Below are positions 1 through 7,443 of a DNA stretch of 64,000 bases, piece by piece. The stretch is taken from contig CALHGK010000014.1 in assembly GCA_938030095.1 (NCBI GenBank), positions 1-64,000 on the forward strand. Direction: 5' to 3'. The position numbers were made by a program, and so were the translations under genes. How positions within the stretch are numbered: the first letter of the stretch is position 1; the number at the start of each line of letters is the position of its first letter. The notes below the pieces were generated by a model. That model searched no databases. It was not told the origin of the DNA and saw only the letters and a program-made list of their open reading frames with translations. The stretch comes from an uncultured Candidatus Saccharibacteria bacterium. Its GTDB lineage: Bacteria > Patescibacteriota > Saccharimonadia > Saccharimonadales > Saccharimonadaceae.

Positions 1-121
1 AGGCTTTTGCTGTCCTAGAGAACTGGCTGAGCCCGGCCACGGCATTGACAACGGTGCCGAGTATGGCAGTCAGGCTCACGATCAGTGCGACGACGCTGGC
101 GTCTTTAGGTATCCAACTCAT
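1..121 (-). CDS. Partial membrane protein, N-terminus only (continues past the left edge)
   Basis: The frame reads leftward from an ATG whose complement lies at 119-121, and only 40 codons are inside the window. It begins with a short polar start (MSWIPKDAS). One hydrophobic segment follows at about residues 9-31, then a polar stretch (SQFSRTAKA), so it looks like a signal anchor or single-pass membrane protein. No clear ribosome binding site is visible. The function cannot be read from this fragment. The clean amphipathic pattern makes it more credible than the other frames here, but it could be a chance reading. Confidence 0.4.
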   Translation of the reverse strand, partial: MSWIPKDASVVALIVSLTAILGTVVNAVAGLSQFSRTAKA

Positions 122-501
122 GCTCACACGCTATGCCGTCACAGCCGTCCGCACGCGTGTTTGCTCCCTTGACGTTATTAAGGCTGTTGCTGGCCTTGAC
201 CACACGGTACGATCGCCGGTTCACACTATCCACAGCCCTTAACTCGCGCACACCGCCTTCAGTGCTTTGGCTCGCTTCCATCGGCGACCCGCGCCGCAGT
301 TCGTCCTGGGCCGCTGGATGAAGGCATGGCTCGAGCATGGTCGCTGCAGGAGGGGGCTCTCGCCTTGCTCACTGGTGTCAGCTCGTCGGCGGTGGCACCA
401 AGTCAGGATCATTGCTCATACGTACAGAACAGACTGCAAGAACCGCCGGCTAATCCAAACACTGAAGGGCAAATGAAGTAGAACCGATGATTAGATATAT
501 C
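122..501. other. Intergenic stretch without a supported gene
   Basis: About 380 bases of moderately GC-rich DNA. Short open frames exist on both strands, but none has a convincing start signal or protein-like composition. It should hold the upstream region of the leftward partial gene and the 3' end of the phosphopantetheinyl transferase transcript. I see no terminator hairpin with a T-run and no repeat. Confidence 0.5.
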
Positions 502-1311
502 CTACACTTGAATCCAAGCCATAGTAAATACGGCCCGCTTCCATATCATCCACCGACCTGTAAGTAGCAACGGAGCCGAACCTGCCGTATCGCCAGCGTT
601 CCAGGTGACATTAAATATCCCATCAACGTCGATAGTCACCGATATATCCCGAGGCGCAGCCGCACTTCCTGTTGCACTGAAAATAGCTTTAAAAGCGCTC
701 TCCTTCGCACTAAACAACACCGTTCTCCAAGAGACCGGAAGGTCATCGCAAGGGAGGAGAAGCAGTTTCTCAAGTTCATCTGGCGATGAAACCATCGCCA
801 TCACCCCGTCTTCAATATTCGCAGCATCTTCAATGTCAACTCCAAAAAAGATGTCCGCCGACCAATTTGCAACTACCGCAACCGCCAGATTGGAGCAGTG
901 CGAAATGCTGCCTATGTAGCCAGCTGGCCAAATCGGTGCACCGTACTTGTCGGCAAGAACAACTCCATCTGAGCAACCAAAGCGCTCAAGTGCTTGCCGA
1001 GCACAGTAGCGCCCAGTAGAAAACTCTGCTATACGGCGTGATGATGCTTCAACAACAAGTGCGCACTCCGGCGGCTTTAACGCATTTCTACGATCTGCAA
1101 TAACTGCGAAACAGCACCAAGCGTCGAACAAAAGGTCACCACCGTCAAGCTGGTCTAGAAACGTTCTCGCGGGGAAGGTAACAGAGCAAGCCGGCCGCAC
1201 GACGATAGGCATATCTTCTGAAAACATCTCATACATACAGGAGTTCTCTATGTAGACCCCTACACCGGCACGCTCGCTGCTCGGTGGAATCGCGCGACTC
1301 TGTACGCCCAT
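502..1311 (-). CDS. 4'-phosphopantetheinyl transferase (EntD/Sfp superfamily)
   Basis: Predicted to transfer the phosphopantetheine arm of CoA to the conserved serine of the acyl carrier protein encoded at 3553-3816. The family signatures are present in order: FSTGRYCARQAL near residue 97, a GSISH motif near 134, GVDIED near 157 for metal binding, and FSAKESAFKA near 200 with the catalytic Glu and Lys. The length of 269 residues fits the EntD-like group. The start is supported by GAAGGA about 7 nt upstream of the ATG. The gene is divergent from the biosynthetic operon and shares its 165-bp control region with it. A dedicated transferase beside a lone carrier protein suggests a self-contained pathway. 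Confidence 0.88.
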   Translation of the reverse strand: MGVQSRAIPPSSERAGVGVYIENSCMYEMFSEDMPIVVRPACSVTFPARTFLDQLDGGDLLFDAWCCFAVIADRRNALKPPECALVVEASSRRIAEFSTGRYCARQALERFGCSDGVVLADKYGAPIWPAGYIGSISHCSNLAVAVVANWSADIFFGVDIEDAANIEDGVMAMVSSPDELEKLLLLPCDDLPVSWRTVLFSAKESAFKAIFSATGSAAAPRDISVTIDVDGIFNVTWNAGDTAGSAPLLLTGRWMIWKRAVFTMAWIQV

Positions 1312-1361
1312 CTATAGTCCTTCATCATTACAGCAATCGTCCGTAACAATTAGGTTACGAA

Positions 1362-1425
1362 CCGACCGGTCGGGGTTGACAGAGGGAGTCTACAACGACA
1401 ACGTTGGTGCCAACGTCGACGTTGG
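1362..1425. promoter_or_regulatory. Divergent control region with TTGACA box and nested TetR-type palindromes
   Basis: A perfect 12-bp palindrome, CCGACCGGTCGG (1362-1373), is followed by TTGACA (1376-1381). Downstream lie two overlapping palindromes: ACGTTGG-TG-CCAACGT (1401-1416) and the perfect 16-mer CCAACGTCGACGTTGG (1410-1425). The same CCAACG/CGTTGG half-sites occur before the MFS gene at 7412-7431. I infer that the TetR protein encoded at 6749-7348 binds here and represses the biosynthetic operon, because the sites cover the expected -10 and start region. Confidence 0.65.
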
Positions 1426-1475
1426 AACACTGATTCGTTGACGTCCCAATTTGAATTCAAGAAGGGAAACACTCA

Positions 1476-2822
1476 GTGGAATCATCCAGGCTGCATACCT
1501 CACTTGCCAACCTTGGAAATACTCCTGCCATCATTAGCTCGAATGGTAGAGTGACCTACGACGAACTCAATCAGGAGTGGCAAAACTGGAAAACGCGACT
1601 TCAAAGCATTGGGATCCGTCCTGGCAGCGTAGTCGCATTAGAAGCAGACTATAATACCGATGCGGTTGCTGCATTGATCGCTCTCCTCGACATGAAAGCC
1701 ATCACCGTCCCGATCAGCTCGCTTCCCGACGAGAAGCGTGAAGAGATCCTAACGACTAGCGGTGCTCGTTTCTACATCGAGTTGAACGGGACGAAGCAAA
1801 AAATTCATACCCTTGAAAGCGTTGACGAGGTATCTTCTGACCTCTATGACACGCTGCGAACGCGCGGAGCCGCTGGCCTGGTGCTATTTAGCTCAGGAAC
1901 AACTGGAAACAGTAAGGGCGCAGTGCTAGATTTTGACAAGATTATCGATGCATATGAAAACTCGAATCGTAAGCCTCAACGAACTATCACCTTCCTTGGG
2001 TTCGATCATATTGGCGGGATAAACACACTGTTCCACGCATTGACTCACGGAAGCACGATAGTAACCGTTCAAGAACGCACGCCAGATGAGGTATTGAAGA
2101 TCGTCGAAAAAGCCGCTGTTGAGGTGCTCCCTACAACACCCACGTTCCTCACAATGTGTCTAATCGGCAACAAGTTTAACCAGTATGATATATCAAGCCT
2201 ACGGATCATCACGTACGGAACTGAACCCATGCCGGAACAGACACTTCAGAAATTGCATGAGGCTCTACCGGAGGTAAAGTTGAAGCAGACCTACGGGCTG
2301 TCCGAACTTGGGATCATGTCAACGAAATCGAAGTCCAACAATTCACTGTGGGTAAAACTAGGAGGTGCAGGATTCTCGTACAAAATCATCGACGGTACAC
2401 TTTGGATCAAATCTGAACGAGCAATGCTGGGGTACCTCAACGCGCCGTACCATTTTGATGACGAGGGTTTCTTTGATACGCAGGATCAGGTAGAAGTTGA
2501 TGGCGAATATGTAAAAATACTTGGTCGAAAGACAGAAATCATTAACGTTGGAGGGCTAAAAGTCTATCCCAGTGAGGTAGAATCAGCGCTGCTCGAAGTA
2601 AGCGGAGTTACCGATGCTCTGGTATTCGGACAGGCGAATGCAGTAACAGGACAGATCGTGCGAGCAAAAGTTAGGCCGTCAGACGGTACCGACACAGAAA
2701 TGTTAAAATCGTCAATCAAACAGCACTGTGCTGAGGTGCTTGAAGATTATAAGCGACCCGTAGCAGTTGACATTACCACAACAGACCTTCATTCAAAACG
2801 GTTTAAGAAAGCCCGCGTATGA
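1476..2822 (+). CDS. AMP-forming acyl/aryl ligase (ANL superfamily), acyl-ACP/CoA synthetase-like
   Basis: Predicted to activate a carboxylic acid with ATP and load it onto a thiol, most likely the phosphopantetheine arm of the neighbouring carrier protein. The adenylation signatures are in order: SSGTTGNSKG near residue 139, YGLSE near 272, GRKTEIINVGG near 350 with the following YPSEVE motif, and KRFKKAR at the extreme C-terminus with the expected catalytic lysine. At 448 residues it is shorter than typical acyl-CoA synthetases (500-550), mainly in the N-terminal part. The start is GTG, supported by GAAGGGA about 9 nt upstream. It overlaps the next gene by 4 nt. The substrate cannot be read from the sequence. 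Confidence 0.85.
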   Translation: MESSRLHTSLANLGNTPAIISSNGRVTYDELNQEWQNWKTRLQSIGIRPGSVVALEADYNTDAVAALIALLDMKAITVPISSLPDEKREEILTTSGARFYIELNGTKQKIHTLESVDEVSSDLYDTLRTRGAAGLVLFSSGTTGNSKGAVLDFDKIIDAYENSNRKPQRTITFLGFDHIGGINTLFHALTHGSTIVTVQERTPDEVLKIVEKAAVEVLPTTPTFLTMCLIGNKFNQYDISSLRIITYGTEPMPEQTLQKLHEALPEVKLKQTYGLSELGIMSTKSKSNNSLWVKLGGAGFSYKIIDGTLWIKSERAMLGYLNAPYHFDDEGFFDTQDQVEVDGEYVKILGRKTEIINVGGLKVYPSEVESALLEVSGVTDALVFGQANAVTGQIVRAKVRPSDGTDTEMLKSSIKQHCAEVLEDYKRPVAVDITTTDLHSKRFKKARV

Positions 2823-3559
2823 CGGTTCACGATACGACAAAAGACTACGCGGTAATTACGGGGGCTTCTGGTGAACTAGGCGCAAAACTGGCTCACCGAT
2901 TGCTTGAAAAAGGATGGCAGGTTGAACTATGGAGCCGAAACAGATCAGAACGTATCAACGAACTGCTTAGCTCCTACGTATCAACTGCACACTGGCAAGA
3001 AGTAGATGTAACCGATACAGCGACCATAAAGAAAGCGTTGTCATCACGATCAAACGGAGGTCAGTTACGTCTCCTCGTGAACAACGCCGGGCTACTCCAT
3101 CAGGGGCTATTCGTCACAGAGCCCGAATCCACCACCGATCAGATGGTCAACGTCAATCTGCTTGGCCTACTGCACGTTACTAAGGCATGCGCTCGAGTCA
3201 TGATAGGTAAAGGCGGAGGCAATATTATCAACATTTCATCCATCAATGCAATTCGTGGCCATCGAGGTGTCGCTTCGTATTCTGCAGCGAAGGCAGGAAT
3301 CAACGGAATCACAACTAGCCTCGCACGGGAGCTCGGCCCGGAACAGATTCGTGTAAACACCATTATGCCTGGCTACTTTGCGAGCGATCTGTCGGCGAAT
3401 GTAACCAGTCGAAATCTAGAGCGCATAAAGCGACGCACACCGCTCGGCCGACTTGGAACCCCAGAAGACATAATTGGAGCCTTCGACTTCCTTACTGATC
3501 CATCAACAAGCTTTGTAACTGCACAAACCATTGTCATTGACGGAGGACTCACATGCTAA
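2819..3559 (+). CDS. Short-chain dehydrogenase/reductase, FabG-like 3-oxoacyl reductase
   Basis: A classical SDR of 246 residues. The cofactor motif TGASGELG is near the N-terminus, NNAG is in the middle, and the catalytic Ser-Tyr-Lys set is visible as ISS followed by YSAAKAG. The C-terminal DPSTSFVTAQTIVIDGG pattern is typical of FabG-type enzymes. It probably reduces a beta-keto group on an ACP-bound chain or a related intermediate. The ATG overlaps the stop of the ligase (ATGA), and the gene overlaps the carrier protein by 7 nt, so translation of the three is coupled. A role in housekeeping fatty acid synthesis is unlikely given the neighbours. Confidence 0.85.
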   Translation: MTVHDTTKDYAVITGASGELGAKLAHRLLEKGWQVELWSRNRSERINELLSSYVSTAHWQEVDVTDTATIKKALSSRSNGGQLRLLVNNAGLLHQGLFVTEPESTTDQMVNVNLLGLLHVTKACARVMIGKGGGNIINISSINAIRGHRGVASYSAAKAGINGITTSLARELGPEQIRVNTIMPGYFASDLSANVTSRNLERIKRRTPLGRLGTPEDIIGAFDFLTDPSTSFVTAQTIVIDGGLTC

Positions 3560-3816
3560 CCTCACACAAGATTGAGAACGATGTAATCGCCGAGATCAAC
3601 GAAATGATAGGGGATGACATCGACGACATCAGTCTCACCAAGGAGACTTCGCTGGTAAGCGTCGGCCTCAACTCACTGATGCTTGCCAGACTCATCGTCA
3701 ATCTATCTGAGAAGTTCGACTATGACCCATTTAATGAAGGAGACTATGCCATCGTTGATGTCCACACCGTCGGTAATCTGGTCAGCGCATACTCTCAGAA
3801 CGGACAAGAGGTATAG
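3553..3816 (+). CDS. Free-standing acyl carrier protein
   Basis: An 87-residue acidic, helical protein. The phosphopantetheine site is GLNSL with Ser at residue 41, where most carrier proteins have an Asp before the serine (DSL). The Asn is unusual but occurs in some stand-alone carriers. The sequence around it (TSLVSVGLNSLMLARLIV) matches helix II of the fold. It lies between the ketoreductase and the AvrD-like gene, overlapping the former by 7 nt and leaving 3 nt before the latter. It is probably primed by the transferase at 502-1311, loaded by the ligase at 1476-2822 and unloaded by the AvrD-like protein or the thioesterase. Confidence 0.88.
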   Translation: MLTSHKIENDVIAEINEMIGDDIDDISLTKETSLVSVGLNSLMLARLIVNLSEKFDYDPFNEGDYAIVDVHTVGNLVSAYSQNGQEV

Positions 3817-3819
3817 ATT

Positions 3820-4815
3820 ATGCCCGAGGTACTACGCGAACACACTAGCGCCGCCATCCGGTCAATTGACGAGTACCTAGGACCGTCGTCACAACGCTTC
3901 TTTGGTAGCGGGTACAAACGATCGACCTATCACATTCAACCACATATGGATGACGATAAGCTGTCGGCGTCCGTTGATGTATCCTACCCGATTGATTGGT
4001 CACTCAAAGGAAAAGAATCGGACCTACGACCACATTTATCGACCGTCGACGTCATGATACTTGGCGTTCGGTCGACGGAAACACTACTCCGTAACGTAAT
4101 CGGTTTGACTCCTAACCAGGTTGAACTAGCAACGATACAGAAGTTGGCGATACGGGCTGGAACAAGGCCGGAAGAGTCACTAGAAGGCCTTCAGCTAAGT
4201 GCCGAAATCAAGAACACTGATACGACGTCCAATTCCGACGGTCAGACAACTGACTCAACCGTTGTCGTGCAGGTAGGTGTGATGCGAGCCACTGTGACTG
4301 TTCGCCATGAAGCACCGCGCGCAAAGCGGCTCGATCCACCCGACTACTCCTACCTCATCGAAGACTCTGACAGATACTGGGGTGCGGGCTATCGTCATAG
4401 AGATCAACTCATTGAAAATGTCGTAGCCGATATAGAAACATTGTCTGCGGAGGCCGAAGTGAATGTCGTTTCTAAACTCGGCAACCTGTCAAAAATGAAA
4501 GGTAGCCATTCGCAACAGTTTGTGACCTTCATTGATGTATTTGTATCGCTACTGCAACTTGGGCAAGTGCTGATGTACGAGCTTGATGGTATTAGCCGCG
4601 ATAAGTCTGAAACGCTTTGGATGCAGCGGCTCGTGATGCGTCCATCATCAGATCATGAAGGTTGTACTTCTGTAGTCGATAGAGCAATGGCGACATTGCG
4701 CATCACAGATCATCAACTCCTCACACTTCCCAACGGAAAGTGGCGTAACGTCGATTTTGCCGGCGATTCTGGCGGCATCGATCTTTCAGCAACGTTTGCT
4801 CACCGAGTCGCATAA
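3820..4815 (+). CDS. AvrD-like protein (syringolide-synthase-type family)
   Basis: A 331-residue protein that I place in the AvrD family from its overall pattern and RFFGSGYKR motif. AvrD of Pseudomonas syringae is needed to make syringolides, thought to form from a beta-keto acyl chain and a pentulose. Internal duplication is visible: RFFGSGYKR near residue 26 is mirrored by RYWGAGYRH near 187, and each is followed by a strand-rich segment and a TVD/FIDV-type helix, as expected for a double hot-dog-like fold. It sits directly after the acyl carrier gene, consistent with using an ACP-bound substrate. The family call rests on remembered similarity and needs a profile search. An AfsA-like or unknown acyltransferase is the alternative. 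Confidence 0.55.
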   Translation: MPEVLREHTSAAIRSIDEYLGPSSQRFFGSGYKRSTYHIQPHMDDDKLSASVDVSYPIDWSLKGKESDLRPHLSTVDVMILGVRSTETLLRNVIGLTPNQVELATIQKLAIRAGTRPEESLEGLQLSAEIKNTDTTSNSDGQTTDSTVVVQVGVMRATVTVRHEAPRAKRLDPPDYSYLIEDSDRYWGAGYRHRDQLIENVVADIETLSAEAEVNVVSKLGNLSKMKGSHSQQFVTFIDVFVSLLQLGQVLMYELDGISRDKSETLWMQRLVMRPSSDHEGCTSVVDRAMATLRITDHQLLTLPNGKWRNVDFAGDSGGIDLSATFAHRVA

Positions 4816-4830
4816 TTGAGAGGAATATGC

Positions 4831-5553
4831 ATGCGAATTTCTATTTCTGGTACCTATTCAACCGGTAAGACCTCGACGGCGATCTGCCTGTCGCACTACT
4901 CAGGAATTCCACGTACTCTTGCGAAAGCCATTCGTGAGATCATGCCAGATGCCGTTCCTGGGAAGCGACTTTCGGAAGTTACTCCTGCCGAGTTCTTGCA
5001 GTTGATGATGCGTCGGCACTGTGGTCGTGCAGTAGCTGAGGCGAAGCTGGGCGACAATTATCTTTCGGATGGATCCTCACTCCAGGAATGGGCATACGGC
5101 TTGGCTCGAACAAAGTATGGTATGAACCCCACGGATCCCGAACGCCCAAATGAGAAAAACTGGCCGGGTATGAATTTTTACCGTGAGGTTGTTGATCAGT
5201 ACGAACATGCGTTTAAGCAACATGTGAAAGCCAGCTACGACGTGATGATTCATCTCGATAACGAGCGTCCAATCACGAATGATGGGCATCGGCCGATGAA
5301 TGAGCAGTTTCGCGTATTTTGTGATGAACTGCTCTGGAACGCCGCCTCAGAGCTCGACATTCCTTTGTACAGAATTAGTGGCACGCTCACCGATCGCGTG
5401 GAGCATATCGTGTCACTGCTCGATCTTCCGACCGTAACCACTCTCGACTATGCAATTGGCAAGATGGAGCAGGAGTACGCCGCAATCGACAAACGTCTGG
5501 AGACAGAACGTCAGCAAACAAGTTCTTCGACATCGACTGGCACAAACAGATGA
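4831..5553 (+). CDS. P-loop ATPase/kinase-like protein (NadR/AAA_28-type)
   Basis: A 240-residue soluble protein with a Walker A loop GTYSTGKTS at residues 7-15 in a form typical of NadR-like nucleotide or nicotinoside kinases, where the motif is GxxSTGKT/S. Later motifs include SDGSSLQEW near 80 and a possible Walker B-like strand MIHLDNE near 140. It may phosphorylate a small-molecule intermediate of the pathway, perhaps the sugar part, but this is inference. The ATG at 4831 is chosen over an upstream TTG because GAGAGGA lies 6 nt before it. The stop overlaps the start of the thioesterase gene (ATGA). The C-terminal 20 residues are polar and probably disordered. Confidence 0.6.
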   Translation: MRISISGTYSTGKTSTAICLSHYSGIPRTLAKAIREIMPDAVPGKRLSEVTPAEFLQLMMRRHCGRAVAEAKLGDNYLSDGSSLQEWAYGLARTKYGMNPTDPERPNEKNWPGMNFYREVVDQYEHAFKQHVKASYDVMIHLDNERPITNDGHRPMNEQFRVFCDELLWNAASELDIPLYRISGTLTDRVEHIVSLLDLPTVTTLDYAIGKMEQEYAAIDKRLETERQQTSSSTSTGTNR

Positions 5554-6254
5554 AACTATTCTGTTTAGCGTATGCCGGAGGTACTGCGACAACTGCATAT
5601 CGCAAGATGAAGTCGCGACTATCTCCTGGTATCGATGTGGTCCCAGTAAACATCCCGGGGCGTGTGGAGAAGGATGCAAGTCCTCCGAAGACAGTCGATG
5701 AGCTCATTGGCAGGTTAGCTCAGCAGATTTGCTCGAAGTCGGACGAAGACTGGGCGATATTGGGACATAGTTACGGAGCGGGCTTGGCTTTCGAAATCAC
5801 GCGAAGGGCTGAGAAAGGAGGAAATCCGCCACGACTATGTATCATTTCCGGACGACGCGCTCCTAAGAGTAATAGACAGAATCATAGTTTTGCTCGGCTA
5901 GACGATGACACGCTGTTGACCAGGGTGGCCGAATGGGGTGCCCTGCCTCCAGAGTACTTCGAGCATCCAGCACTACGCTCCCTTGCGGCTGTACGTCTCC
6001 GAGAAGACTTCCAGTTTAGTGATTCACTTCACGAACGGGATCCAATGCCTCTCCGCTGTACACCTCTATACGTGATGGCCGGGACAAATGATCCTGTTGC
6101 TCCGCCCAGAGAGGTATCAGGTTGGTGTTCCCGTACGTTGACCGGAAGTAGCTTCGATAAGTTTGAAGGTGATCATTTCTTTCTATTCAACAACGCTAAA
6201 GCAGCTGACTCAGTAAGAACTCACTTGTTTTCTTTCCTCACTCAACATCCATAG
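5550..6254 (+). CDS. Type II thioesterase (alpha/beta hydrolase)
   Basis: Resembles the editing thioesterases of polyketide and peptide synthetase clusters, which release acyl chains from carrier proteins. The N-terminal LFCLAYAGG strand-loop, the IPGR motif near residue 35, the nucleophile elbow GHSYGAG with Ser74, and a late GDHFF motif with the catalytic His are all present. Length (234) is normal for the group. The start overlaps the preceding stop by 4 nt, implying translational coupling. In this cluster it could either release the final product or clear mis-acylated carrier protein. Confidence 0.88.
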   Translation: MKLFCLAYAGGTATTAYRKMKSRLSPGIDVVPVNIPGRVEKDASPPKTVDELIGRLAQQICSKSDEDWAILGHSYGAGLAFEITRRAEKGGNPPRLCIISGRRAPKSNRQNHSFARLDDDTLLTRVAEWGALPPEYFEHPALRSLAAVRLREDFQFSDSLHERDPMPLRCTPLYVMAGTNDPVAPPREVSGWCSRTLTGSSFDKFEGDHFFLFNNAKAADSVRTHLFSFLTQHP

Positions 6255-6264
6255 GAGAAATCAC

Positions 6265-6708
6265 ATGAATGACTCAGACCAGCTTGCACGAAGGAAGCAG
6301 CGCGCCGCGATCCTGTTCGAGGAGATTATTACTAACAACCGCCTCGAACTTGCGGACGAGGTGTTTGCTCCTAACTTCTATTGGCCACAGTTTGACCTAA
6401 CGGGTCCAGAGGGTGTACGTGAGTGGGTGCGTGCGTTCCGTACTGCGTTTCCTGACATGGATGATCGTGTCCAAGAGCAGATTGCTGAAGGAGATGTCGT
6501 GGTGACACGTGTGCGTTGCATTGGTACCCAAGACGGGCCGTTCCGCGGACTACCTCCTAGTGGCAAACGTGCAGACTTTACTGCGATCGGCATCGATCGC
6601 TTCGAAGGAGACTACATCGTCGAACGTTCTGCCCACTTCGATATTGCAGACCTCATGCGGCAACTCGGACACACAGTTCTTCATGTCCCTGAGGTTGATC
6701 GGCCGTAG
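6265..6708 (+). CDS. SnoaL-like polyketide-cyclase family protein (NTF2 fold)
   Basis: A 147-residue protein with the NTF2-like alpha+beta barrel pattern: an N-terminal helix, a WxxFRTAFPDMDD segment, then alternating strands with a VVTRVRCIGTQDGPFRG motif common to SnoaL-like and ester-cyclase proteins. These catalyse aldol closures, hydrations or hydroxylations on small ring systems, or simply bind them. AGGAGAA lies 7 nt before the ATG. It is the last gene of the operon; the tetR gene converges on it 40 bp downstream. The specific reaction is unknown. Confidence 0.75.
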   Translation: MNDSDQLARRKQRAAILFEEIITNNRLELADEVFAPNFYWPQFDLTGPEGVREWVRAFRTAFPDMDDRVQEQIAEGDVVVTRVRCIGTQDGPFRGLPPSGKRADFTAIGIDRFEGDYIVERSAHFDIADLMRQLGHTVLHVPEVDRP

Positions 6709-6748
6709 GCGCCCGTAGCACTCGAAGGCGTGTGGCCTGACTATCACG

Positions 6749-7348
6749 TTACAGGTCCCCAGCTTCTGGTGCAGCCAGGCGGCGAGCAGCTTGAATTACA
6801 GCTGCTCGCCGCCTGGTGTGCTCCTCCTCGGATAGTGGCCCACAAAGCATGCGCGCGACTTGGGGGACAGTCGACCACCAGCCTGCAATCGAGAGTATGA
6901 ACAGCATCAGTTGTGCAGGATCAATGTTTTTGGTGATTGCTCCCGCCTTCTGACCTTCAAGAACAGCAGCAGTCTTATCGCGGTAGAACGTCCTGCGCAG
7001 ATCTTCGTCTGGTACTTCGTTATCAAACACCAACGCCTCCCAGTGGAGAAGGCGGATGAGTTCGGGTCGCTCACGATGGTAGTCATAGACACGCCCGGCG
7101 TAATCGCCGATGTCCTCTGTCGCAAATGAGGTAACTGGAACTGCCTGAGCAACCGTCGCCAATTCGTCACGAAGGATGGTTGCGAATAACGTACGTTTGC
7201 CACCGAAGTAGTTGTAAACGCGTTCCTTGTTGACGCCAGCCTTTTTCGCGATCTGCTCGACTGTGGTGCCATCAAGGCCGTACTGCGCAAACTCGGCCGT
7301 CGCGGCTTCCTTGATCTTACGTTTAGTGCCTTCTGTATCCCAAACCAT
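6749..7348 (-). CDS. TetR-family transcriptional regulator
   Basis: The N-terminal helix-turn-helix is clear: a TKRKIKEAATAEFAQYGLD helix, then TTVEQIAKKAGVNKERVYNYFGGKRTLF (about residues 28-55), the usual TetR recognition module. The remaining helical C-terminal domain would bind a ligand, probably the cluster's product or a precursor. The ATG at 7348 is preferred over two upstream ATGs because GAGGAG lies 4 nt before it. The gene is divergent from the MFS exporter. The palindromes in that interval and those before the biosynthetic operon share half-sites, which fits an autoregulated repressor of both units. Confidence 0.9.
   Translation of the reverse strand: MVWDTEGTKRKIKEAATAEFAQYGLDGTTVEQIAKKAGVNKERVYNYFGGKRTLFATILRDELATVAQAVPVTSFATEDIGDYAGRVYDYHRERPELIRLLHWEALVFDNEVPDEDLRRTFYRDKTAAVLEGQKAGAITKNIDPAQLMLFILSIAGWWSTVPQVARMLCGPLSEEEHTRRRAAVIQAARRLAAPEAGDL
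6775..6816. terminator. Perfect 16-bp inverted repeat in the 3' end of tetR
   Basis: CCAGGCGGCGAGCAGC (6775-6790) and its exact complement (6801-6816) flank a 10-nt loop. The stem is GC-rich and very stable but has no T-run on either side. It lies inside the tetR coding sequence, 67 bp past the end of the biosynthetic operon. It could act as a transcription block between the convergent units or stabilise the operon's 3' end. The coding constraint makes a perfect 16-bp stem notable. Confidence 0.5.
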
Positions 7349-7368
7349 CGGACTCCTCACTTTCATCT

Positions 7369-7431
7369 CCAACGTTGTGGTTGCATCTTCCGCTTTATTA
7401 TACTACACTGGTTCCAACGATAACGTTGGAA
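7369..7431. promoter_or_regulatory. TetR operator region between tetR and the MFS gene
   Basis: Two palindromes with the same half-site flank the interval: CCAACGTTG (7369-7377) just upstream of tetR, and TTCCAACG-ATAA-CGTTGGAA (7412-7431) just upstream of the exporter's ribosome binding site. A TATACT box lies between them (7399-7404). The second palindrome would cover the exporter's transcription start. Confidence 0.7.
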
Positions 7432-7443
7432 AGGAGCGTCAGC

